Shown piece after piece: positions 9,869-18,621 of a stretch of 64,000 bases of DNA. Each line of letters opens with the position of its first letter. Within the stretch, counting starts at the first letter, position 1. Source of the DNA: Flavobacteriales bacterium (GTDB taxonomy: Bacteria; Bacteroidota; Bacteroidia; Flavobacteriales_F; PHOS-HE28); the NCBI GenBank assembly GCA_019638085.1, contig JAHBUL010000001.1:315630-379629 (forward strand). The letters are read 5' to 3'. The notes below the pieces were generated by a model, which saw only the letters and a program-made list of their open reading frames with translations, did no database searches and was not told the origin of the DNA. The position numbers and the translations under genes were made by a program.

Positions 9869-10582
9869 TCAAAACCCGTAACCGATCTTCACGCCCAGGA
9901 ACAGCGCCAGCACATTATCGTGTGTCTCGGTCACGGTGTAGCTCCAATCACGCTCCACCAGATCCAGCCGCTCATTCACTTGGGTGATCGAGCGATTGCG
10001 GAACCCAACGCCGCAATAGGCATCGAAGAGCCAGTTGTTGGTGCTCGACAAGCGCTGGTAGCCGAAGTAGATCCGGATGTCGTTGTAAATACTTTGATCT
10101 CGCAATGTGGCATCGGTGATCCGTCCCGTGCTGTCCTTTTGGGCAATGTCCTTGCTATGGTCGATGTATGCGAATTCGCCTTGAAGGTAGGTGCCTTGAG
10201 GTTCAATATCATCGGTTAAATACAAGCGGAACCCTACATGAGCTGCTAATCCAGGGATGATCCGGGTGCCGGCACTGAAATCATCCGGGGTATCTCCGGT
10301 AAGATCACCCCCCAAATAGTTTCGTGTGGTAACCCCGGCCGCGATCTCAGCACTGAGACGATGTGAAAGAGCGCGCTCGTAGTATATGGGGATCTCACCG
10401 CGCAGAAAGAGAAGGGGGTTGAACTTCAGCACGTTCTTCACGCAGTTCACCGTATCCCATTTGGCCGCCACACGGTCCTTGTAGAGCACCACCTTGGTCT
10501 TCTCGTTGGATTGTGCAACCGTACTTCCACCGGACAGCATCAAGGCAAGGAAGAAAAACAGGGGTAGGAACCATCGTGCCAT
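9869..10582 (-). CDS. Outer-membrane beta-barrel protein, paralog of 56301-57014
   Basis: A 237-residue protein with a signal peptide (hydrophobic run about 5-17, cut likely after VAQ at 22-24) followed by alternating strands ending in aromatic GYGF, as expected for a small outer-membrane barrel. The segment LFLRGEIPIYYER near 57-69 recalls DUF3575-type outer-membrane proteins. It has exactly the same length as the gene at 56301-57014 and is about half identical along its full length. ATG at 10582 places the signal peptide at the N-terminus; the longer frame reads through the divergent promoter region. Specific function unknown. Confidence 0.8.
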   Translation of the reverse strand: MARWFLPLFFFLALMLSGGSTVAQSNEKTKVVLYKDRVAAKWDTVNCVKNVLKFNPLLFLRGEIPIYYERALSHRLSAEIAAGVTTRNYLGGDLTGDTPDDFSAGTRIIPGLAAHVGFRLYLTDDIEPQGTYLQGEFAYIDHSKDIAQKDSTGRITDATLRDQSIYNDIRIYFGYQRLSSTNNWLFDAYCGVGFRNRSITQVNERLDLVERDWSYTVTETHDNVLALFLGVKIGYGF

Positions 10583-10682
10583 GTGCCGAATGTACGAGGC
10601 TGGAGCATGCCGTGGACAAGGGTGAGGCCGGACCCTGATAATTACCTGTGTATCATCGGAACCGGCTTCCCATCTTTGCGCT

Positions 10683-11693
10683 ATGACATCCTCGCCTGTT
10701 GCGCACCCTGTCAGCGTTCCGCTTTCCATGGGGGAGATCCGCAAGCCTGTGGAGGCGGAGATGGTCCTGTTCGAGCAGCGGTTCCGAGAGGCCATGCGCA
10801 GCAAGGTGGCCCTGCTGGACCGGGTGATGCACTATATCGTACAGCGGAAAGGCAAACAGATGCGGCCGTTGTTCACGCTGCTGAGCGCAAGGCAGTTCGG
10901 GCCGGTGAATGAGGCCGGCTACGCGGCGGCCTCATTGATCGAACTGCTGCATACGGCCACGCTTGTGCATGATGACGTGGTGGACGATAGCAACATGCGC
11001 CGGGGGTTCTTCAGTATCAATGCGCTGTGGAAGAACAAGATCGCCGTGTTGGTGGGGGATTACCTGCTGAGCAAGGGTCTGCTGCTCGCAGTGGAGCAGG
11101 AGCAGTTCGAATTGTTGCGGATCGTGAGCACGGCCGTGCGGGAAATGAGCGAAGGGGAGCTGTTGCAGATGGAAAAAGCGCGTGGGCTCAACTTCAAGGA
11201 GGAAGTCTACTTCGACATCATTCGAAAGAAGACCGCAAGCCTCATCGCCGCATGTTGTGCCAGCGGGGCACATGCCGGTGGGGCCAGCGCGCAGGAGACC
11301 GCATTGATGCACCGTTTCGGCATGCATGCCGGTACCGCCTTCCAGATCAAGGATGACCTCTTTGACTATGGCGCGGGCCAGGATGTGGGAAAGCCCACCG
11401 GCATCGATATCAAGGAGGGTAAGCTTACCCTGCCATTGATCTACGCACTACAGCAAGTGGACTCCAAGGACAGACGGTGGATGGTGCGTACCGTGAAGCA
11501 TGAAAGCTCGAATGACAAGACGGTGGAACGCTTGGTAGCCAAAGTGGTTGAGGTCGGTGGCATTGCCCACGCCAAGGAGAAGATGTACGAACAGCGGGAC
11601 TTGGCCTTGGGCATCTTGCACCAGCTATCGGCTACCGAAGCACGGTATTCCTTGGAAGGCCTGCTTGAGATGACCGTGGAACGGAATAAATGA
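10683..11693 (+). CDS. Trans-polyprenyl diphosphate synthase
   Basis: Condenses isopentenyl diphosphate onto an allylic primer to make long-chain prenyl diphosphates, probably for menaquinone side chains. The 336 residues contain both Asp-rich motifs, HDDVVDDSNMRR (about 98-109) and QIKDDLFDY (about 223-231), plus GKQMRPLF near 57-64. Length fits the octaprenyl/solanesyl synthase group. A CATCTTTG at 10671-10678 resembles a -7 element. Its stop overlaps the next gene's start at 11690. Confidence 0.93.
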   Translation: MTSSPVAHPVSVPLSMGEIRKPVEAEMVLFEQRFREAMRSKVALLDRVMHYIVQRKGKQMRPLFTLLSARQFGPVNEAGYAAASLIELLHTATLVHDDVVDDSNMRRGFFSINALWKNKIAVLVGDYLLSKGLLLAVEQEQFELLRIVSTAVREMSEGELLQMEKARGLNFKEEVYFDIIRKKTASLIAACCASGAHAGGASAQETALMHRFGMHAGTAFQIKDDLFDYGAGQDVGKPTGIDIKEGKLTLPLIYALQQVDSKDRRWMVRTVKHESSNDKTVERLVAKVVEVGGIAHAKEKMYEQRDLALGILHQLSATEARYSLEGLLEMTVERNK

Positions 11694-12145
11694 GCATGAT
11701 GGCATTGAAGCATTGGATCTTGATCCCCGTCCTGGGTCTGCTCAGTTGCGGCGGTAATTCCGGGGCAGCGCCCACCAAGGAGAAGCAAGCAACTTCACTC
11801 CCGGGTATGACCCCCACGATGAAGGAACCCGTCATCAACGGCCCCGATAAGGTCTACGATGCGGAAGGCCGCTTGCAGATGGAAGGGGATCGTAGGAACG
11901 GCCTGCGCCAAGGCGTTTGGACCAGCTATTTCCCAAATGGCCGGGTGCAAAGCAAGAATGACTATCGCGATGGCAAGCTGCAAGGACTCTCCACCGTATT
12001 TCGGGAGAATGGCAGCATCTACTACACAGGCCAGCACCGGAACGATAAGCAAGTGGGGGAGTGGCGCTTCTTCAATGAACAGGGGGACATCGAGAACACG
12101 GTGGTCTACGATACCACCGGTGCCGTAATAAGCAAACCGGAGTGA
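11690..12145 (+). CDS. MORN-repeat lipoprotein (YwqK-like)
   Basis: A 151-residue predicted lipoprotein with a lipobox-like LLSC near residue 20 followed by a low-complexity linker. From about 54 onward it has tandem MORN-like units with the pattern G-W-Y-x-N-G and Y-x-x-G-x-x-x-G. Databases often label such proteins as YwqK-family antitoxins, but no toxin gene is nearby, so a surface or periplasmic scaffold role is more likely (inference). The ATG overlaps the upstream stop (ATGA); further ATGs at 11696 and 11699 are also possible starts. Confidence 0.78.
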   Translation: MSMMALKHWILIPVLGLLSCGGNSGAAPTKEKQATSLPGMTPTMKEPVINGPDKVYDAEGRLQMEGDRRNGLRQGVWTSYFPNGRVQSKNDYRDGKLQGLSTVFRENGSIYYTGQHRNDKQVGEWRFFNEQGDIENTVVYDTTGAVISKPE

Positions 12146-12165
12146 TCAGCCCTCCGTAAATTCGC

Positions 12166-12185
12166 GGTCCGATACGTATCGGACC
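12166..12185. promoter_or_regulatory. Perfect 20-base palindrome before dnaG
   Basis: GGTCCGATAC followed directly by its exact reverse complement, ending 14 bases before the dnaG start and followed by TTTAT. It could be an operator, a short terminator for the upstream lipoprotein gene, or a leader hairpin. Function is not established. Confidence 0.5.
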
Positions 12186-12199
12186 TTTATCCAATCGCC

Positions 12200-14152
12200 G
12201 TGATCACCCCACATTCCGTCCAGCAGGTCAAGGATGCCGTCCGCATCGAGGAGGTGCTGGGCGAATTCCTGGACCTCAAGCGCAAGGGTCCACGATACCT
12301 CGGCCTCTGTCCTTTCCACAATGAAAAGACGCCGTCGTTCAATGTGAGTCCGCAATTGGGGATCTACAAGTGCTTCGGCTGCGGGGAGAGCGGTGATGCG
12401 ATCACTTTCCTGCAGAAGCAGGAACATCTTTCTTTCGTTGAGGCGATCCGCTGGTTGGCCAAGCGTTACCAGATCGAGGTGGAGGAAGAAGAGCGATCCG
12501 CCGAACAGGAGCAGGAACAGAGCGAGCGTGAAAGCCTTGCTGTGGTGCAGCAATGGGCGCTGAACTGGAGCGTGGATCAGCTCTGGAATACCGAGGAAGG
12601 CAAGCAGATCGGTCTGGCCTACTTCCTGGAGCGCGGCTTCCGGGAGGATACCATCCGTGAATTCCAACTGGGCTATGTGCCGGAGCGCGGGGATGCTTTT
12701 GCTACAGCCGCCATCGCTCACGGCTTTTCCCCGGAGCTACTGGAGAAGGCGGGTTGGATCAAGCGACGCGAGAATGGAACCCCTTGGGATTTCTTCCAAG
12801 GCCGTGTCACCTTCCCCATCCACGGGCTTACCGGGCAACCCATCGCCTTTGGCGCACGCACTTTGCGGAGCGACAAGAAGCTTCCGAAATACTTCAACAG
12901 TCCGGAGAGCCCGCTCTATGTAAAGAGCCGGTCGCTCTATGGGATCTCCCATGCCAAGAAGTCCATCGTGGAGCAGCAGAACTGCTTGTTGGTGGAAGGA
13001 TATACGGACGTGATCAGTCTGCATCAGGCCGGCGTTACCAACGTAGTGGCCAGCAGCGGCACCAGCCTCACGGTTGATCAAGTGCGGTTGATCAAGCGCT
13101 ATGCTCCGGCTGTGACCATCCTCTACGATGGGGATGCGGCCGGTATCAAGGCCTCCTTACGAGGGATCGATCTGATCATCGCTGAGGGCTTGAATGTGAA
13201 GGTGGTGGTATTCACGGATGGCGACGACCCGGACAGCTTTGCGCGCAAGCACAGCAGTAGCGAGATAGAGGCCTTCCTTCAGGAAACCGCCAAGGATTTT
13301 CTGGTCTTCAAGGCGGATCTGCTGGTGGCGGAAGCAGGAAACGACCCTGTTCGAAAAGCAGCGGCGATCCACGAACTGGTGGCGAGCATTGCCTTGGTGC
13401 CGGACCATGTATTGCGCTCCTTGTACATCAAGCAATGCGCCACCATTGTCGCCGTGGGGGAGCAGGCCCTGGTGAGCGAGATGAACAAGGTGCTGCGGCG
13501 CAGCTACCGGAAAAAGCTCGGCGGTGATGCCCCGCCCGTGGAGGAGTTGATGGATCCGGCCGTTGCCGCGCCGCAACCTGAGGTGGAGGACCTGGGCACC
13601 GTTCACCAAGAGCGCGATCTGTTGCGGTTGTTGATCTCCTATGGACACGAAAAGGTGGTCGCACCCATGGTGGATATGGAAGGGAATTCCTTCGATGAGG
13701 AACTTTCGGTCGCCGAACTGATGTTCCAGTCGCTGGCCACGGATGACATGACACTCGAGGAGCCGCTATTGCAGGCCATTTTCCGGGATTACAGCTTCAG
13801 CCACAAGATGGGGGAAACGGTGATGCCCAGCCGATATATCACCAATGAGAATACGGACTGGCGCGATCTCACCATCGACCTGCTCGCTGAGCGCCATGTG
13901 CTGAGCCCCAATTGGGAGGTAAAGCACAAGATCCATGTTTCACACGAACAGGACCAATTGCTCCAAGCGGTGCAGCAAGCGCTGAACATGTTGAAGGAGC
14001 GCCGCGTGGACCGGATGCTGAAGCTGAAGCAGGAGCAGCTGAAAGAGCTTACGGACGAGGCTGATATCGATATGGCGTTGCGCACCCTAATGGCTTTGCA
14101 GGAACTAAAGAAGGATTTTGCCAAGGTCACGGGCCGGGTCGTGGTGGGTTGA
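12200..14152 (+). CDS. dnaG: DNA primase DnaG
   Basis: Synthesises RNA primers at the replication fork. The 650 residues have the CHC2 zinc-binding domain (Cys37, His40, Cys58, Cys61), the RNA-polymerase core to about residue 260, and the TOPRIM domain with LVEGYTDVISLHQ near 264-276 and YDGDAAGIKA near 310-319. The C-terminal part (about 430-650) is the helicase-interaction region. I chose the GTG at 12200 because it gives the family-typical start MITPHSVQQVKDAVRIEEVLG; no ATG fits. Confidence 0.96.
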   Translation: MITPHSVQQVKDAVRIEEVLGEFLDLKRKGPRYLGLCPFHNEKTPSFNVSPQLGIYKCFGCGESGDAITFLQKQEHLSFVEAIRWLAKRYQIEVEEEERSAEQEQEQSERESLAVVQQWALNWSVDQLWNTEEGKQIGLAYFLERGFREDTIREFQLGYVPERGDAFATAAIAHGFSPELLEKAGWIKRRENGTPWDFFQGRVTFPIHGLTGQPIAFGARTLRSDKKLPKYFNSPESPLYVKSRSLYGISHAKKSIVEQQNCLLVEGYTDVISLHQAGVTNVVASSGTSLTVDQVRLIKRYAPAVTILYDGDAAGIKASLRGIDLIIAEGLNVKVVVFTDGDDPDSFARKHSSSEIEAFLQETAKDFLVFKADLLVAEAGNDPVRKAAAIHELVASIALVPDHVLRSLYIKQCATIVAVGEQALVSEMNKVLRRSYRKKLGGDAPPVEELMDPAVAAPQPEVEDLGTVHQERDLLRLLISYGHEKVVAPMVDMEGNSFDEELSVAELMFQSLATDDMTLEEPLLQAIFRDYSFSHKMGETVMPSRYITNENTDWRDLTIDLLAERHVLSPNWEVKHKIHVSHEQDQLLQAVQQALNMLKERRVDRMLKLKQEQLKELTDEADIDMALRTLMALQELKKDFAKVTGRVVVG

Positions 14153-14282
14153 TCCCCTCTTCCAGCCAAGAGAATTAAAAACCGGCATCCGGATCCCGGA
14201 CGATCACCCGACCATAACATGGTGGATGCCTCGAGCCTATCTTAGCGTACCGACCCGTTCGCGGCAGAAACACGTGTAGAAA

Positions 14283-14432
14283 ATGACCTTGCGCAAAAGA
14301 GCTTTTCGCCTGCTGGCGGCCATCAACCGCAAGGTGTTGCCCAAGCAATGGCACCGCGACCTCAGTCGCTTGAGCAAACCCCGGATGGCCTTGGCCGGCT
14401 ATCGGTATTGGGTCACACGCAACGCGCTCTAA
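14283..14432 (+). CDS. Conserved 49-residue basic protein (small Bacteroidota family)
   Basis: A very short reading frame from ATG 14283 to TAA 14432, 130 bases after dnaG. The product is basic, begins with a hydrophobic/basic helix (RAFRLLAAINRKVLP) and ends in the pattern GYRYWVTRNAL. This matches my memory of a roughly 50-residue Bacteroidota family with a WRYFVTKNAL-type ending, sometimes mislabelled SsrA-binding protein because of neighbourhood. No smpB is seen here. Function unknown. Confidence 0.72.
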   Translation: MTLRKRAFRLLAAINRKVLPKQWHRDLSRLSKPRMALAGYRYWVTRNAL

Positions 14433-14435
14433 GGC

Positions 14436-15812
14436 CTATCGGACCATCAACCGTTGGGCAGTGGTCCTGCCACAGCCGACCAGGTCGATCATGTAGGCGC
14501 CCGGCACAAGCGTCGAAATATCCACGGTCTGCTTGGTGGAGTTGCCCGATGAGTTGAGGGACTTCCGCAATACCACCTTGCCATTTACATCCATGATGAC
14601 AATGGACTGTTCCCCTGTCACCTTGCGCCGTTCGACCTCCACGGTCACATGGTCGCTGGCAGGATTCGGCATCACCATCAGCTTGGCACCATTAGGCTCC
14701 AGTTCCTCGATCCCGATCGTGCATGGGGGGCCGTCCAGTGTGACCGTTACGTAGGCGGTGTCGGCGGGACATGGTGCGGCATCGACCACGTATGCATATA
14801 CGCCTTCGCCGTATGCTGCCACGTTCACGGGATCATTGTACAGTGCGATCCCGGAACCGTCCGGGGCGTACCAAACGCCCGAATTGGGCTCACCAGTGAC
14901 ATAGTCGTTGAGGTTCGCGGCTTCTTCATCAAAGCAAAACAGTGCTGGACCGCCGGTCCCTGCATCCTCACCAGTAGCACCGACCACGGTTACCGTTGCG
15001 GAGGGATCCGTGCATGGGGGTATGCCCGGAACCGTATACACATATGCTCCGGGTTGGCTGACGCCCGGAATGAACACACCGCTGGTGCCGGCACCGCTCC
15101 AGGTGCCACCTGCATCCGGCGATCCAGCCAGCAAAGGGAACAACTCCACTGCGGGTGCGCCGGATTCCGTGCAGAGCGAAACAGTAGCGTTTGCCCCGGC
15201 AGAGCTGTTCTCATTGTATGTAATGACCAAGCTTTGGTAGTTCGTTTCACACGGAGGAGGAATATTGAAATAGTACTGATAGCCACCCGGAGGACTGACT
15301 CCCGGCACGAACATCCCGCCTGGCATCGTCTCAAGTTGGGGGTTCAACCAAATGCCTCCCGGGTCAGGGTTGCCGTTCAACCGCGTGGTCATGGAAAAAG
15401 GCGCGTCGTTCGGACATACCGTGATGGTGTTCGCTTCACCGACATTCGGGATGATCGGCGGCAGTACGGTGAGGTTACCGGTCCAAGTGCTGGTGATCGT
15501 TCCGTTGTACTCCAAACTTATCGTCACCGCATATTCCCCTTCACCGAAAGGGCCGCTGGTAACAGGATTATTGAATGAGGAAGAACCGGATGCCGGGCCA
15601 CTGGCCTCGATCACCAAGCCTATGGTCGTTTCGGTGATGGACGAGTTGATGAAGGTGAAGGACATGCCGGGAGGCGCCGTGCCGATAATGTTGAAGGACA
15701 TGGGCACGCAAGCGCGCAACGGCGAGGGCGTTGTAGTAACGTTCGTGATCTGCTGTGCAAACACAACCGGTGCGGAGAGGAGCAGAACGGACAGGGTAAG
15801 GAGTGATTTCAT
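14436..15812 (-). CDS. Secreted protein with T9SS type A sorting domain
   Basis: A 458-residue secreted protein. It has a signal peptide (about 1-19, ending VFAQ), then repeated beta-rich units with conserved CP/Cys and GGxWSGxG/GTWxxP-type turns near 150, 230 and 305, each about 80 residues. The C-terminus (about 380-458) is a Por secretion system sorting domain with LMVMPNPASDHVTVEV and a final RLMVR. Such proteins are exported through the type IX system and attached to the surface or released. No enzyme domain is recognised. Its stop lies 3 bases from the end of the small gene at 14283-14432 (convergent). Confidence 0.85.
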   Translation of the reverse strand: MKSLLTLSVLLLSAPVVFAQQITNVTTTPSPLRACVPMSFNIIGTAPPGMSFTFINSSITETTIGLVIEASGPASGSSSFNNPVTSGPFGEGEYAVTISLEYNGTITSTWTGNLTVLPPIIPNVGEANTITVCPNDAPFSMTTRLNGNPDPGGIWLNPQLETMPGGMFVPGVSPPGGYQYYFNIPPPCETNYQSLVITYNENSSAGANATVSLCTESGAPAVELFPLLAGSPDAGGTWSGAGTSGVFIPGVSQPGAYVYTVPGIPPCTDPSATVTVVGATGEDAGTGGPALFCFDEEAANLNDYVTGEPNSGVWYAPDGSGIALYNDPVNVAAYGEGVYAYVVDAAPCPADTAYVTVTLDGPPCTIGIEELEPNGAKLMVMPNPASDHVTVEVERRKVTGEQSIVIMDVNGKVVLRKSLNSSGNSTKQTVDISTLVPGAYMIDLVGCGRTTAQRLMVR

Positions 15813-15870
15813 GGATCGATGTTACGTTCCAAATGTAGGAGTTCTCATCACACCGGTCTAATTTGCCCCG

Positions 15871-17904
15871 ATGCGCCACTGGTGTTCCGTGTTGTTCGTG
15901 CTTGCCACTCACTTCCTCAGTGCGCAGCTCCGCATCAATGAACTGCATTGCACACGGATGCCCGGTAGCGATGGCCAGGGGCCGAACGGTGATTGGGTGG
16001 AACTTCATAATGCGGGCCCCTCCGCGTTGGAACTGGAAGGCTATGCTTTGTCGATGAACGGAACAACCCTACAGTTGGCAGCAGGTCTTACTATTGGTCC
16101 GGGTGGATTCCTGGTCCTTTGGTGCGACAAAGCGGCGGACAAGGGGCCGGACCATTTGCACTTGGACCTCCCTCGTAAAGGAGGAGCATTACTGCTGATC
16201 GCACCCGACCAAACCACGGTGATCGACGTGTTCAGCTGGCCTAGTTTACCGGCAGGCGTCTCCATCGGAAGAAAGATGGATGGGGGAAGATCAGGGGGCT
16301 TTTTCATCAACCCCGGCCCCGGGCGATCCAACAGCAATGCCTTGTCACATTTGTTGAAGGCCCCTGTGCTCCATTCCAAGGGTAACGTGCTGCGTGCGGA
16401 GCCGATCCAGAGCGGGGAGATCAGATATACCGTGGATGGCACTGAGCCTGGCCCAGGGTCGCCGCAACTGGTGCAAGCCCTGCGCTTACCGGAAGGTACG
16501 GTGGTGCGTGCACGCACGTTCGCCAAGGATGCTGTTCCCAGCCTGCTCGCCATGCATACCATGGGAATCGTGGACAGCGCTTGGGGCTTGATGGTACAGG
16601 AGAACGACCTGTACGGCAAGGATGGTATCGCTGACATGGCAGCCGGGAACCAGGCCCGAAAGGGGCGGCACTGGCAACGTCAGGCCTGGTTGCAGCAGGG
16701 AAGTAAAGTGATTCCTGTTGGTGTGGCCATAGCAGGCAGCGGTTCAAGAAGCCTTCCCAAGCGCAACTTCAAACTGCTGGTCCGCGATCGTTTTGATGGG
16801 ATGGAACCGATCAGCCTGCCGGATGGCACAGGTTGGAAGTGTGTGTTCCTGCGTGCCGATGGTACCCCGGATTCCTTTCTGCGTAACGCCTTCATGGAGG
16901 AAATTGCCCGACGCAGCGGTAGCCATGTGGACGTGCAGCCCGGCTTTCCCCTCCCGCTGTATCTGAATGGTGAATATCACGGACTCTATCGCGCCATGCC
17001 GACGAAGGGGAGTGAATGGATCCAAAGCCTCAATGGTGGTGATCCCGTGGAGATCATTGAAGGACCAGGTATTCGGGTCGTAAGCGGGAATGATCAGCAT
17101 TATCGACACATGTTGGAGGCGATCACCTCCATGCAAACCTTGGATACGCTGGACCGGTCGGTGGATATGAGCAGCCTGATCGAACTGGCCTGCTACGACC
17201 TGTGGACAGGTCGTGCGGACCATGAGCTGAACGTGCGCTGTTGGCGCCCGCGTGATAGCACTGGACGTTGGCGTTGGGTGATGTACGATATGGACCAATG
17301 GGCACCTCCGAATGACAATTCCGTCCAACGTATGTGCGGGGCCGGGCTGCCGGAAGCCCCTTATCTGCCGCAGTTGTTGGCCGATAGGAAGATGCAGGAC
17401 CGCCTGCTGGCCCGGATCTCCACATTGGCGGCCACCACCCTAAGTCCCGACAGGGCAACTGCCGTTGCCGATTCCCTCTATTCACGCTTTCGCCAAGCGA
17501 TGATGCGCGATCACCTACGGTGGAAGGATGAAATGGCATCACCCAGCCCGGAGAGGGCACACATGGACCTGTTGGACCACATCGCCAATAGGTGCCCGTA
17601 CCTGTTGGACCAGTTGGCACAGTATACGGGACGCACACTTCGGAACTTGACCATCCAAGTGGAACCTGCGGATGGAGGAAGCGTGCACGTGGAAGACCTG
17701 TTCCTTACGGGAACGGAACGGGAGCTACGGGTATTCGAAGGCGTTCCACTTCACCTGCAGGCCACAGCCGGCACAGGTATGGAGTTCGCCGGATGGAAGG
17801 GGGCGCCTCTGGAAAGTGATCAAGCGGCATTGACCCCTCGGCGGAATATGCGGATCACAGCCGTGTTCCGCCCATCCGGTCTCTCACGCAAGGGCGGCTT
17901 GTAA
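15871..17904 (+). CDS. CotH-kinase-family protein with lamin-tail domain
   Basis: A 677-residue predicted secreted protein. Order: signal peptide (1-18), lamin-tail domain (about 20-130, RINELH...DWVELHNAGPSALELEGYALS), a chitobiase-type C-terminal/FN3-like module (about 180-225, IRYTVDGTEPGPGSP), a CotH kinase domain (about 290-560) with LYLNGEYHGLYRAM, DHELNV and WVMYDMDQ motifs, and a tail resembling divergent InlB-type repeats (GMEFAGWKG, about 595-670). CotH proteins phosphorylate proteins using ATP-like donors; the target here is unknown. The 3' end overlaps purQ by 21 bases (convergent). Confidence 0.84.
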   Translation: MRHWCSVLFVLATHFLSAQLRINELHCTRMPGSDGQGPNGDWVELHNAGPSALELEGYALSMNGTTLQLAAGLTIGPGGFLVLWCDKAADKGPDHLHLDLPRKGGALLLIAPDQTTVIDVFSWPSLPAGVSIGRKMDGGRSGGFFINPGPGRSNSNALSHLLKAPVLHSKGNVLRAEPIQSGEIRYTVDGTEPGPGSPQLVQALRLPEGTVVRARTFAKDAVPSLLAMHTMGIVDSAWGLMVQENDLYGKDGIADMAAGNQARKGRHWQRQAWLQQGSKVIPVGVAIAGSGSRSLPKRNFKLLVRDRFDGMEPISLPDGTGWKCVFLRADGTPDSFLRNAFMEEIARRSGSHVDVQPGFPLPLYLNGEYHGLYRAMPTKGSEWIQSLNGGDPVEIIEGPGIRVVSGNDQHYRHMLEAITSMQTLDTLDRSVDMSSLIELACYDLWTGRADHELNVRCWRPRDSTGRWRWVMYDMDQWAPPNDNSVQRMCGAGLPEAPYLPQLLADRKMQDRLLARISTLAATTLSPDRATAVADSLYSRFRQAMMRDHLRWKDEMASPSPERAHMDLLDHIANRCPYLLDQLAQYTGRTLRNLTIQVEPADGGSVHVEDLFLTGTERELRVFEGVPLHLQATAGTGMEFAGWKGAPLESDQAALTPRRNMRITAVFRPSGLSRKGGL

Positions 17905-18573
17905 TAGGGATTCGAACAGGGCCTTACCGTCGGTGTTGCCCAAGCGTTCGTCCGCTGCCCGTTCGGGATGGGGCATCATACCGAACACGTTCCGTCCTTC
18001 ATTGCAGACCCCGGCGATGTTCTCCACGCTTCCGTTGGGGTTGGATTCCTCCTTCAACCAACCTTCATGGTCGCAATAATGGAAGAGCACCCTGTCCTCT
18101 TCGTTGAGGGCCTTCAGCGTGTCGCTGTCTGCATAGTAGCGGCCCTCGCCATGAGCGATGGGGATGAGCAACGGCTTGGATTTCAGACCTGCGGTGAGCG
18201 GTGTATTGAAGGTGGCCGGACGGATCCAGGTGTTCCTGCAAACGAATTTCCGTCCCTCGTTGTGGAGCAATGCACCCGGCAATAGACCTGCTTCGCACAG
18301 GACTTGGAAGCCGTTGCAGACCCCGAAGACAAGCCCGCCCTTTTTCGCATGCTCGGCCACTTCGTGCATAATGGGTGAAAAGCGGGCTATCGCACCGCTG
18401 CGCAAATAATCGCCATAGGAAAAGCCACCGGGCAGCAGGACCATGTCGCAGCCACGCAGATCGTGGTCCTTGTGCCAGAGACGCTCCACGGGCTGCCCAG
18501 TCAAAGACTCCACGGCCAAGGCCATGTCCTCATCGCAGTTGGATCCAGGGAAAGTGACGACGCCGAATTTCAT
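17884..18573 (-). CDS. purQ: Phosphoribosylformylglycinamidine synthase glutaminase subunit PurQ
   Basis: Class I glutamine amidotransferase subunit that supplies ammonia for the fourth step of purine synthesis. The 229 residues begin MKFGVVTFPGSNCDEDM and have the nucleophile Cys86 in FGVCNGFQVL and the His202/Glu204 pair in PHPERAADE. A separate PurQ implies a split PurL elsewhere in the genome. purD lies 1.3 kb away in the same orientation, with membrane-protein genes between. Confidence 0.95.
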   Translation of the reverse strand: MKFGVVTFPGSNCDEDMALAVESLTGQPVERLWHKDHDLRGCDMVLLPGGFSYGDYLRSGAIARFSPIMHEVAEHAKKGGLVFGVCNGFQVLCEAGLLPGALLHNEGRKFVCRNTWIRPATFNTPLTAGLKSKPLLIPIAHGEGRYYADSDTLKALNEEDRVLFHYCDHEGWLKEESNPNGSVENIAGVCNEGRNVFGMMPHPERAADERLGNTDGKALFESLLQAALA

Positions 18574-18621
18574 GTGTTACAGCTTGGGCGGCATGGGCCG
18601 CAGTATGGCCGCAAAGGTAAC

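Noticed and set aside
11690..12145. Toxin-antitoxin system suggested by YwqK-family naming
   Set aside because: No toxin gene is adjacent and the protein looks like an exported MORN lipoprotein.
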